Positions 25,203-31,908 of a DNA stretch of 42,270 nucleotides are shown here, piece by piece. A model generated the notes under the pieces. It searched no databases. It saw only the letters and a program-made list of their open reading frames with translations, and was not told where the DNA came from. The stretch covers positions 1 to 42,270 of the forward strand of contig DVNC01000014.1 of assembly GCA_018714685.1 (NCBI GenBank), given 5' to 3'. Both the position numbers and the translations under genes were made by a program. The DNA comes from Scatocola faecipullorum. Lineage in GTDB: Bacteria > Pseudomonadota > Alphaproteobacteria > RF32 > CAG-239. Every line of letters starts with the position of its first letter. Positions within the stretch are counted from its first letter, which is position 1.

Positions 25203-25854
25203 AAAGAAAAGTTTTATCGTGTTCGCGCCGGAGTTTTTGGCCCTGTCCAATCATCTTAACTTGAAACAGCGCGGAGAGTTAATGACGGCCCTGTGTGAAA
25301 TGGTTTTGTACGGTGAACCCATGAAACCCATATCTCAAGAAATCAGCAAGGCCTATGATTTTATGGCCGAGAGCATTAAAGACAATTTCTCAAAATATGA
25401 TGCGGTTTGTGAAAAACGGCGAGCAATAGCAACCAAAGCCGCCAGCAAACGCAGAGCAAATGCCGAGCAAAAGCAAGTTGAAAAATCGGCAAATGCCAAG
25501 CTTAATGAGGATGAAGATGATAATGAAAATAAACATGAAGATGATTTAAACAAAAAAATAAAGAAGGAAATAAAAGAAAAAACTAACAAAAAAGAAAGTT
25601 CATATCTTGCCGATGTTCCGAGTTTAGAGGATGTGAAGATTTATTGTGCCGTTCGTGGCTTGAAAAACATCAATCCGCAAGAATTTTACGATTATTACAC
25701 AGCAAAGCAGTGGAAAACCGGGAACAAACCCATAACCGACTGGCAAGCCAAAGTTATTAAATGGGCTAAGGGTGATGCAGGATTGAACTCATTTTCACCC
25801 ATTGGTGATTGTTTCCGTCTGCCGAAATTAGCTCGGCAAGGAGGTGTTCAATGA
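25195..25854 (+). CDS. DUF6291-like phage protein
   Basis: The N-terminal 80 residues (SFIVFAPEFLALSNHLNLKQ, then RGELMTALCEMVLYGE and AYDFMAESIKDNF) resemble DUF6291 proteins found among phage replication genes. A charged, low-complexity linker follows (about 95-135). The C-terminal part (VKIYCAVRGLKNINPQEFYD, then TDWQAKVIKWA) resembles a replisome-organizer tail. A role in phage replication initiation is an inference from these resemblances and from context. The ATG follows AGGAGG. Confidence 0.65.
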   Translation: MDKKKSFIVFAPEFLALSNHLNLKQRGELMTALCEMVLYGEPMKPISQEISKAYDFMAESIKDNFSKYDAVCEKRRAIATKAASKRRANAEQKQVEKSANAKLNEDEDDNENKHEDDLNKKIKKEIKEKTNKKESSYLADVPSLEDVKIYCAVRGLKNINPQEFYDYYTAKQWKTGNKPITDWQAKVIKWAKGDAGLNSFSPIGDCFRLPKLARQGGVQ

Positions 25855-26225
25855 CAAATTTAACCCTTGATGATATCAAAATGCGAATTGAATCCGCGGT
25901 TTATGTAATGAAACTCCTGCCGCCGGTAAAAGTTCAAGGCTACCACTCCACTATGCCGGATATTATCTATACCCCGCAAGAAATCGCCTTTATGGATAGA
26001 AAACCGATAAAAATACGTCCGACAACGGAACAAATTACCCAAATGGATGAGGTCTTAGAGTGGCTAGAAGTGTTGGAACCTTGGGAAAGAAAGCTAGTGT
26101 GGAAACGCGGCGCCAGAATCCCTTGGAAAGTCTTGAGCTATGAGTTCGGCCTCCACCGCAGCAACCTCAGCCGCCACTACGAAAAAGCGCTGGTGAAGAT
26201 ATTTATTGATAATCTAAGTAAGTAA
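25851..26225 (+). CDS. DUF6362-like phage protein with HTH segment
   Basis: The ATG overlaps the previous stop (ATGA) after AAGGAGGT. The 124-residue product ends in WKVLSYEFGLHRSNLSRHYE, a likely helix-turn-helix, and contains an ERKLVWKRGARIPW block that I associate with the DUF6362 phage family. It may bind DNA as a late regulator. It is the last gene before the retron-like cassette. Confidence 0.65.
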   Translation: MTNLTLDDIKMRIESAVYVMKLLPPVKVQGYHSTMPDIIYTPQEIAFMDRKPIKIRPTTEQITQMDEVLEWLEVLEPWERKLVWKRGARIPWKVLSYEFGLHRSNLSRHYEKALVKIFIDNLSK

Positions 26226-26268
26226 ATTAACATGAAGGAAAAAAATTTTCCACAGAGTAAAAAAAATA

Positions 26269-26296
26269 TTGAATTAGTAAATTTATCTGCTATGTT
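26269..26296 (+). promoter_or_regulatory. Candidate promoter of the retron-like RNA
   Basis: TTGAAT-N16-TATGTT would start transcription near 26303, just before the first hairpin. If used, it would leave the candidate a1 arm (26273-26284) outside the transcript, so either this promoter or that arm assignment is wrong. Confidence 0.35.
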
Positions 26297-26562
26297 ACAT
26301 GTATGGGGCAGGTTGTTATACAACCAAAACATTCCCTCAATGATGGGGATAGCTGAAAAGCTATCTGTGATTACGTAAGTAGTCAAACTACTGGGCATAT
26401 GATGGTTATCTGTATTATATATGGATATATGTATCTATGAACAGCACAGCACGGGGAAAAGCGTGCTGTGAGAAAATTGTGGAACTATGTGTTTTCCATT
26501 TTCCCCAAGTCATCGGTCTTTCCTTTCAGAGGGAAACGCTCAAATTAGAAATTTACGAGTGT
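26273..26562 (+). ncRNA. Retron-like non-coding RNA (msr-msd candidate)
   Basis: Seven local hairpins follow each other. Three short ones occupy the first part: GGTTGT/ACAACC at 26311-26325, GATAGCT/AGCTATC with a GAAA loop at 26348-26365, and AGTAGT/ACTACT at 26378-26392. Longer stems follow: a perfect 9-bp CACAGCACG/CGTGCTGTG at 26445-26470, a 10-bp bulged stem at 26472-26503, a 5-bp stem at 26519-26536 and an 11-bp stem at 26536-26562. Short stems first (msr) and longer ones after (msd) is the retron plan. GTAAATTT (26277-26284) and AAATTTAC (26549-26556) could be the a1/a2 ends, but the second competes with the last hairpin. Confidence 0.6.
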
Positions 26563-26580
26563 GAAAGGAGGTGAAAAAAG

Positions 26581-26709
26581 ATGACTAAGCATGGATCTTC
26601 ATGTAAATGGAAAGCCGTTTTAGTGAAAATTTTGTCTGACAGACGCGTGCAACGTTTTTTTATGCGCTTAGTCGTAGAAATCGCACAGTTTCTGTCAAAC
26701 GGTGAGTAA
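26581..26709 (+). CDS. 42-residue small ORF in the retron-like cassette
   Basis: AAAGGAGGTG, one of the strongest ribosome sites in the window, stands 9 bases before the ATG. The peptide is basic, then amphipathic or hydrophobic (VQRFFMRLVVEIAQFLSNGE). The SD region 26562-26569 is exactly complementary to 26521-26528 in the preceding RNA, so its translation could depend on that RNA's fold. It could be a leader peptide or a small toxin-like protein; nothing supports one over the other. Confidence 0.5.
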   Translation: MTKHGSSCKWKAVLVKILSDRRVQRFFMRLVVEIAQFLSNGE

Positions 26710-26748
26710 TTAAAACTAGTTCCTCACTTTTTCTATAGGATATTTAAC

Positions 26749-27069
26749 ATGCTAGGGAATACGTTACGATTGTTGAGAGTGTTACATGATAAAAAATCAA
26801 GCGATTTAGCGAATGAGCTTGGTATCTCTTCGGCGTATTTATCTAAAATAGAAACAGAAAAAGCTCAACCTACCCTTGAAATACTTAATAAATATGCAGA
26901 AATTTTTCAGACGACCACATCTGCTCTTCTATTTTTTTCGGAAAATTTAGATAGTGAAAAAAATAGAGGACCTTTTAAAATTGGAATGAGAAATGTAATG
27001 CTAAAATTACTAGAGATATTAGAAGGGTATCATAATGAGCCAGATGAAAATATATCCCCTCGAAAATAG
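26749..27069 (+). CDS. XRE-family transcriptional regulator
   Basis: The first 60 residues form a Cro/C1-type helix-turn-helix (LRLLRVLHDKKSSDLANELG, then ISSAYLSKIETEKAQPTLEI). The last 45 residues are a helical tail. The gene overlaps the reverse transcriptase start by 35 bases, so the two are translationally linked. It probably binds DNA and represses the cassette, or acts as part of the retron complex; some described retron types include an HTH partner. The base composition is AT-rich like the rest of the cassette. Confidence 0.85.
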   Translation: MLGNTLRLLRVLHDKKSSDLANELGISSAYLSKIETEKAQPTLEILNKYAEIFQTTTSALLFFSENLDSEKNRGPFKIGMRNVMLKLLEILEGYHNEPDENISPRK

Positions 27070-28024
27070 TCCGTTATATCAATTATGCAACAAATCAAAA
27101 TTGGAAGAACTTTTGGGATTACCCAAAGGTTATATAAACAATTTCACATATTCTAGAGAAAATTATCATTGTTGGCATCAATTAAAAAAAAATAAGATAG
27201 ACACAAGACCTGTCGAAGATCCTTGTGGTATTTTAAAGAAAGCACAATCAAAATTAAATAAATTGCTGTCTCGCATATATACAACAGATTATCTGATGTC
27301 AGGAAAAAAACACTCTAATTATATAAAAAATGCTAAATATCATCAGAACAATCCGTATGTATTTTGCTTTGATTTATCTGCATTTTTTCAAACGGCAACA
27401 AGACACTATGTGTTTTCTGCATTTAAAAATGAATTTTTAATGAGTGAGGATGTTGCTTGGATGCTGACGGATTTGGTTACAATTCCAAATATAGAAAATA
27501 CGGATGGCTATATTCCCACAGGTTCTCCTTCCAGTCAAAATGTTATTTATTGGGCTTATAAGAAGGCATTTGATACTTTGTTCCGAGTGGCAGAATCAAA
27601 AAAATTAAAGTTTAGTTTGTACGTGGATGATATGACGTTTTCTTCGTCAAGGCCAATTTCTAATAAATTCCCGCAATTAATACAAAAATTATGTTCTAAA
27701 GTTGGATTAAAAATTAATAGCAAAAAAACAAGATATTTTTCTAAAAATGATTTTAAGGATATTACGGGAAATGTTATATCTCCTAAAAAAGAGCTTAAAG
27801 TCCCTAACAGAAGAAGAAAAGAAATTTTAGATATTTTAGCTTTTAAAAACATAAAAGATATGAATGTTAAAGAAATTCGGAGTTTTTATGGGAAATTATG
27901 TTCTATGCGGCAGATAGAACCAAATATTTTTCCAGCCCTCTATAATGAGGCTCGAAGTCAGTATTATAAACTTGGCGCTCAATATAATCAGAGTAAGCAA
28001 TTCATGAAAGGCAGAAGAAAATAA
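27035..28024 (+). CDS. Retron-type reverse transcriptase
   Basis: It should copy part of the adjacent structured RNA into multicopy single-stranded DNA. Visible RT blocks are: the retron region X motif NAKYH (99-103), FDLSAFF with the first catalytic Asp (112-118), IPTGSPSSQ (160-168), YVDD with the catalytic Asp pair (196-199) and a region Y-like ITGNVIS (243-249) in the place of VTG. NAxxH is typical of retrons and is not expected in group II intron or DGR enzymes. No maturase, endonuclease or protease domain is fused; 329 residues is the normal size. ATG 27035 or 27044 may start it. The stop overlaps the next gene (TAATG). Confidence 0.88.
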   Translation: MSQMKIYPLENSPLYQLCNKSKLEELLGLPKGYINNFTYSRENYHCWHQLKKNKIDTRPVEDPCGILKKAQSKLNKLLSRIYTTDYLMSGKKHSNYIKNAKYHQNNPYVFCFDLSAFFQTATRHYVFSAFKNEFLMSEDVAWMLTDLVTIPNIENTDGYIPTGSPSSQNVIYWAYKKAFDTLFRVAESKKLKFSLYVDDMTFSSSRPISNKFPQLIQKLCSKVGLKINSKKTRYFSKNDFKDITGNVISPKKELKVPNRRRKEILDILAFKNIKDMNVKEIRSFYGKLCSMRQIEPNIFPALYNEARSQYYKLGAQYNQSKQFMKGRRK

Positions 28025-28674
28025 TGATAAATGAAATTTCTAGTGTTGTGACAGCTTTGGCAACACTGTCTATGGCAATTGTTGCAGCTTTAGCACTAAA
28101 AACTTGGCGAAAAGAGTTTATAGGAAAGAAAAAAATAGAATTATCTTGTGAGATTATGAAAACAGTTTATGAGGTACAAGATGCGATAATATATGCTAGA
28201 GTTGGGCGTATTTCTGAGTTAGATATTAAAAATGTAGAACAATGGGTTGAGTCTGAAAAGATAAGGGATCCAGAGCATATGGGCGTATATCCAGATAGAT
28301 TTTTTGCATGGGTTCCTCACAGAAGACTTGCTGAAAATCAAGATAAATTAGATAAATTGAATAATTTTATGGATGACGCTTGTTTGTATTGGGGAATAGA
28401 TTTAATGAAGCTTATTTATGAGCTAAATCATATAACACTAAAAATAAGAAGCTCTGCAAAAGATTTATATTATAATGATACATGTCAAGATCCAGCCGTC
28501 CTACAAAATATTTTATTTAGCAATAATCCAAATGATGAAATAACTCAAAAAGTTCATGATATTGTAGAAGAAATTAAACTTAATTTAGAACCTATTTATA
28601 AAGATCAACAATCTAAATGGGTTAAGTTAAATCCTGTCGCGACAAAAACAGACGGGACAAAAGCTGAAAAATAG
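28024..28674 (+). CDS. Membrane-anchored protein of the retron-like cassette (putative effector)
   Basis: I recognise no named family. Residues about 7-26 form one hydrophobic helix (VVTALATLSMAIVAALALKT) followed by basic residues (WRKEFIGKKK), which puts the remaining 190 residues in the cytoplasm. That part is mostly helical and ends in a Lys/Thr-rich tail. The start overlaps the RT stop by one base, so the two are made together. In known retrons the neighbouring gene is usually the toxic effector, and some are membrane proteins. An effector role here is an inference from position. Confidence 0.7.
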   Translation: MINEISSVVTALATLSMAIVAALALKTWRKEFIGKKKIELSCEIMKTVYEVQDAIIYARVGRISELDIKNVEQWVESEKIRDPEHMGVYPDRFFAWVPHRRLAENQDKLDKLNNFMDDACLYWGIDLMKLIYELNHITLKIRSSAKDLYYNDTCQDPAVLQNILFSNNPNDEITQKVHDIVEEIKLNLEPIYKDQQSKWVKLNPVATKTDGTKAEK

Positions 28675-28695
28675 TTTATAAAACTAGCTATAATC

Positions 28696-28731
28696 GGGAA
28701 CGAGTTGTGTTTAAGGCTTGTTCCCTTTTTT
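28696..28731 (+). terminator. Terminator closing the retron-like cassette
   Basis: GGGAACGAG (28696-28704) and CTTGTTCCC (28717-28725) form a 9-bp stem (one G-T pair), followed by six T. It isolates the cassette from the phage genes behind. Confidence 0.9.
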
Positions 28732-28742
28732 GTTTTCGGTCT

Positions 28743-28769
28743 GCAGATTAAATTCTGCGGGCTTTTTTT
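28743..28769 (+). terminator. Second terminator before the phage metK
   Basis: GCAGA/TCTGC with a 6-base loop is followed by GCGGGC and a seven-T run. It probably belonged to the phage backbone before the cassette arrived. Confidence 0.55.
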
Positions 28770-28783
28770 ATGAAGGAAAAACT

Positions 28784-29809
28784 ATGAAAAAGACGGCAGA
28801 GTTTGTTTCTCTCGGACATCCAGATAAAACCGCAGATTATATTTCATCATACATTTTGGATCGCCTGCTGGCTCAAGATAAGAATGTCCGCTATGCGGTG
28901 GAGGTTTTGCTTAAAGACAATACTGTAGTTTTAGGAGGAGAAGTCTCCGGAAATGTCGATTTGTCAGAGATTAAAGAATTTGTCAAAGATGCTTTGCGAG
29001 ATATTGGCTATGATGAGAACTATGCAGCGCGCTGGGGAAAATATGCGATTGATGTCCGTAAAGTTGAAATTATTAACCTTATTGGGCAACAATCAGCAGA
29101 CATAAAACAAGGCATTGAACAGAACGGCTGGGGTGATCAAGGCGTATTTGTAGGTTATGCTTGCCAAGGGGAAGATTTTATCTGTCGTGAGATGTTTTTC
29201 GCTCGCAAGTTAAATCGAGCTTTGTATCAAAAAGCTCGTCAAAGTAAAAATCTTGGGATTGATATTAAAACTCAGATAACCATGGATGCCTGTGGTGACG
29301 TGGAAACAGCTATTGCTGCCGTTCCAATGTTAGAATATGAAGATCTGACGGATTTTATTAGTGAAACGCTAAATGAAAAGCCAAAAAATATCATTATTAA
29401 CGGCACCGGAATTTATCAATATCATTCCTCAATAGCAGATTGTGGTGTTACTGGTCGAAAACTTGCTTGCGATTTTTATGGCATGGCTTGTTCGATTGGC
29501 GGTGGTAGCCCTTGGGCCAAAGATGCCAGTAAAGCCGATGTTAGCTTGAATTTTTATGCCCGCAAGCTAGCCTTGAGATATTTGGAAGATAATGATGAAT
29601 GCTTTGTTTATTTATCGTCTTGTATTGGAAAGTCAGAACTTCCAAGTGCTGAAGTTAAAACCATCAAGGAAGGTAAAATCCAAACCACAACGCTGTCAAT
29701 CACTCAAACCCCATCAGAAATTATATCAGAATTAGGCCTAAATCAACCGATCTTTGCAAAATTATGTAGAAATGGTCTCGTATATCGAACGGGTCCTTCC
29801 TGTGATTAA
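28784..29809 (+). CDS. metK: Phage-encoded S-adenosylmethionine synthetase
   Basis: MetK makes SAM from methionine and ATP. Family blocks are intact: SLGHPDKTADYISSYILD (GHPDK with catalytic His), GQQSADIKQGI, GDQGVFVGYAC, DIKTQITMD with the conserved Lys, GVTGRKLACDFYG and GGGSPWAKDASKAD. At 341 residues it is shorter than usual bacterial MetK, and it is divergent. ATG 28784 follows GAAGGA; the frame upstream of it runs through a terminator. The DNA methyltransferase downstream needs SAM, so it probably supplies that enzyme. Confidence 0.88.
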   Translation: MKKTAEFVSLGHPDKTADYISSYILDRLLAQDKNVRYAVEVLLKDNTVVLGGEVSGNVDLSEIKEFVKDALRDIGYDENYAARWGKYAIDVRKVEIINLIGQQSADIKQGIEQNGWGDQGVFVGYACQGEDFICREMFFARKLNRALYQKARQSKNLGIDIKTQITMDACGDVETAIAAVPMLEYEDLTDFISETLNEKPKNIIINGTGIYQYHSSIADCGVTGRKLACDFYGMACSIGGGSPWAKDASKADVSLNFYARKLALRYLEDNDECFVYLSSCIGKSELPSAEVKTIKEGKIQTTTLSITQTPSEIISELGLNQPIFAKLCRNGLVYRTGPSCD

Positions 29810-29865
29810 AGCTTATGCGGGGGCGCAAGCCGCGGCATTTTTCTAGCGAAACAAAAATTTTTTGG

Positions 29866-29978
29866 CTGGTCACTGGTCACCTATAAATCACAAAATATCA
29901 ATAAGTTATAAAATCTGGCTGGTCACTTTGACTGGTCGCCCTTCGGTCGCTTCGGTTATTGGTCACCTGACTGGTCAC
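29866..29978 (+). repeat. Cluster of six CTGGTCAC-type repeats
   Basis: CTGGTCAC at 29866, 29873, 29919 and 29971, with close variants at 29932 (CTGGTCGC) and 29959 (TTGGTCAC). They fill the gap before the ParB-methyltransferase gene and may be binding sites for its ParB-like domain or another regulator. Confidence 0.65.
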
Positions 29979-30003
29979 TTGAAGCGATTTTTTTATCTGT
30001 CTC

Positions 30004-31287
30004 ATGGAGAAAATCATGGAGTTTTTAGAGAATTATCCTACCGATAAGCTCATTCCTTATGCACGCAATTCTCGCACGCATAATGATGAGCAAATCGCTC
30101 AAATTGTCGCCAGCATCAAGGAATTTGGTTTCACAAATCCGATTTTAATCGGAGGTGATGATGTCATTATTGCCGGACATGGCCGACTTTTGGCCGCACA
30201 GCGTATGGGCCTGAAAGAAGTTCCTGTTATTCGTCTGCCTCATTTAACTGAAACCCAACGTAAAGCCTTAGTTATCGCTGATAACAAAATTGCACTTAAT
30301 GCTGGTTGGGATGAGGAAATGCTTGCTTTGGAAATGAAAGAACTCTCCGAGCTTGATTTTGATTTAGATATTTTAGGATTTTCAGAGGAAGAACTCAAAG
30401 AATTAGATACATTCGGCGAGCCGGATCCAGAACCGCAAACAGAAGAAGATGAAATTCCCGCACTTCCAACGGAAGCCATAACAAAGCCAGGAGATATCTG
30501 GATTCTAGGAAATCATAGATTGCTTTGCGGAGATACAACGTTAATAGATGATGTTCAGAAACTTATGCAAAATGATGTCGCAGACATGATTTTTACCGAT
30601 CCGCCGTATAACGTGAATTATGGTTCTACCATGAAAGACAGCATCCGTTATCATGCCGGCTCATTAGGTGGTCGTAAGATAATGAACGATAATTTAGGAG
30701 ATGGATTTGCCCAATTTCTGACCGATGCCTTATCTAATTTGATGTTGTATTGTCAAGGAGCTGCCTATGTTTGCATGAGTTCAAGCGAGCTACATACTCT
30801 TTATAATTCATTTATCAATGCCGGAGGTAAGTGGTCAACCTTTATTATCTGGGCAAAAAACACTTTTACCTTAGGCCGAGCAGATTATCAACGGCAGTAT
30901 GAGCCAATTTTATATGGTTGGCGGGCCGATAATAAGCATTATTGGTGTGGAGATCGCAATCAATCAGACGTTTGGGAATACAATAAACCGGTTAAGAATG
31001 ATTTGCATCCGACAATGAAGCCGGTTGAACTTGTGGAAAGAGCCATAAACAACAGTTCAAAACCAGGAGATGTCGTTTTAGACGGCTTTGGCGGTTCCGG
31101 CTCAACTCTTATCGCAGCCGAAAAGACCAGTCGAAAGGCCCGACTTATAGAACTTGACCCCAAGTTTTGTGATGTGATTGTAAAGCGTTGGGAAGAATAT
31201 AGCGGAAATAAAGCTCAATTACTTGAAAATCAAGCAGAATTAACTGGACTTCCAGCCCAAGAAGAGCGTTCATTGAACAAACAATGA
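30004..31287 (+). CDS. ParB-like domain/DNA methyltransferase fusion
   Basis: The N-terminal ParB/sulfiredoxin-like domain (about 10-100: LIPYARNSRTHNDEQIAQIV, then IIAGHGRLLAAQRMGLKEVP) is joined by an acidic linker to an amino-methyltransferase. Catalytic DPPY (199-202) comes before the SAM-binding block FGGSGST (about 365), which is the beta-class order and means N6-adenine or N4-cytosine methylation. Such fusions are common in phages and may protect phage DNA from restriction or mark it. A second ATG at 30016 with GGAG at better spacing may be the true start. It sits behind the phage metK. Confidence 0.9.
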   Translation: MEKIMEFLENYPTDKLIPYARNSRTHNDEQIAQIVASIKEFGFTNPILIGGDDVIIAGHGRLLAAQRMGLKEVPVIRLPHLTETQRKALVIADNKIALNAGWDEEMLALEMKELSELDFDLDILGFSEEELKELDTFGEPDPEPQTEEDEIPALPTEAITKPGDIWILGNHRLLCGDTTLIDDVQKLMQNDVADMIFTDPPYNVNYGSTMKDSIRYHAGSLGGRKIMNDNLGDGFAQFLTDALSNLMLYCQGAAYVCMSSSELHTLYNSFINAGGKWSTFIIWAKNTFTLGRADYQRQYEPILYGWRADNKHYWCGDRNQSDVWEYNKPVKNDLHPTMKPVELVERAINNSSKPGDVVLDGFGGSGSTLIAAEKTSRKARLIELDPKFCDVIVKRWEEYSGNKAQLLENQAELTGLPAQEERSLNKQ

Positions 31288-31295
31288 AGCGAAAG
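31262..31295 (+). repeat. Junction repeat, copy 1
   Basis: A 34-bp perfect match to 31552-31585. The looser similarity starts at 31241 and runs into the next start codon, always at an offset of 290 bases. This copy holds the last codons of the methyltransferase and the leader of the next small gene. Confidence 0.85.
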
Positions 31296-31304
31296 GAGAG
31301 AAAA

Positions 31305-31508
31305 ATGTCTGATGTAAAATATCCCGAAATTACGGTTCAACTCGTTGGTCAAGACGGAAATGCTTTTAATTTACTGGGACTTTGTTTACGAGCCATGAGA
31401 CGAGCAAAACTATCCAAAGAAGAACAAGATGCTTTTTATAAAGAAGCAACAAGTAGCGATTATAACCACCTGTTAGCCACTTGTTTGGAATGGTTTAATA
31501 TTGAATAA
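31305..31508 (+). CDS. Small phage protein (67 residues)
   Basis: AAAGGAG precedes the ATG at 31305. The peptide (PEITVQLVGQDGNAFNLLGL, then ATCLEWFNIE) is of a type I associate with phage early regions next to methyltransferases, without a known function. The earlier in-frame start at 31284 lies inside the methyltransferase end. Confidence 0.65.
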   Translation: MSDVKYPEITVQLVGQDGNAFNLLGLCLRAMRRAKLSKEEQDAFYKEATSSDYNHLLATCLEWFNIE

Positions 31509-31551
31509 TTATTAATTTTCAATGCGTTATTTACTGGACTTGTGTGTCAAT

Positions 31552-31585
31552 AAGAGCGTTCATTGAACAAACAATGAAGCGAAAG
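31552..31585 (+). repeat. Junction repeat, copy 2
   Basis: Second copy of the 34-bp repeat. It includes a remnant of the methyltransferase 3' end plus leader, now standing alone before a different small gene. Confidence 0.85.
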
Positions 31586-31593
31586 AAGAAAAA

Positions 31594-31836
31594 ATGTCTG
31601 ATATAAAAAACAAGTTTAAAATTAAACATAAAGATATTATTGATGAATTACTTTTAAGAGAGATTTCACAAGGTAATGAAATTTTGGAAGTACTTCATGA
31701 TTTGAAAATATTAAGTATTCCATTCAAAGGCTATTTATCAGAAAGTGATGCTTATATTTGGTTTGAAAATAAGCCAAGCAAAATAGAAAAGAAACAAGTA
31801 TTAGCTGCTCTTGGGTATGATGTAAAAAATTTATAA
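31594..31836 (+). CDS. Small accessory protein (80 residues)
   Basis: The start (MSDIK) copies the start of the preceding gene (MSDVK), but the rest is unrelated: a helical charged protein with EILEVLHDLKILSIPFKGYL and SDAYIWFENKPSKIEKK. No family is recognised. The A+T content is higher than in the phage backbone. It was probably fused to the duplicated leader when the cassette arrived. Confidence 0.6.
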   Translation: MSDIKNKFKIKHKDIIDELLLREISQGNEILEVLHDLKILSIPFKGYLSESDAYIWFENKPSKIEKKQVLAALGYDVKNL

Positions 31837-31855
31837 ATAAAAATAGTCTGTGCTA

Positions 31856-31899
31856 TTGCTTTTTTCAGTTCTTTCGATTAGCATAAAAGTAATCGAAAG
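31856..31899 (+). promoter_or_regulatory. Promoter and 10-bp dyad of the GIY-YIG gene
   Basis: TTGCTT-N17-TAGCAT lies at 31856-31884. CTTTCGATTA (31871-31880) and TAATCGAAAG (31890-31899) form a perfect dyad around a 9-base spacer, overlapping the -10. The right arm also contains most of the GAAAGG ribosome site, so it may act as operator or as RNA hairpin. Confidence 0.6.
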
Positions 31900-31908
31900 G
31901 AAAATATA

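Noticed and set aside
27035..28024. Reverse transcriptase of a diversity-generating retroelement or group II intron
   Set aside because: There is no template/variable repeat pair, no maturase or endonuclease domain and no intron-like RNA ends. The NAxxH motif points to retrons.
29862..30047. 61-codon frame over the CTGGTCAC repeats
   Set aside because: The start is non-ATG without a ribosome site, and the peptide only reflects the repeats.
30004..31287. Plasmid partition ParB
   Set aside because: Only the N-terminal ParB-like domain is present, fused to a methyltransferase with DPPY, and no ParA is nearby.
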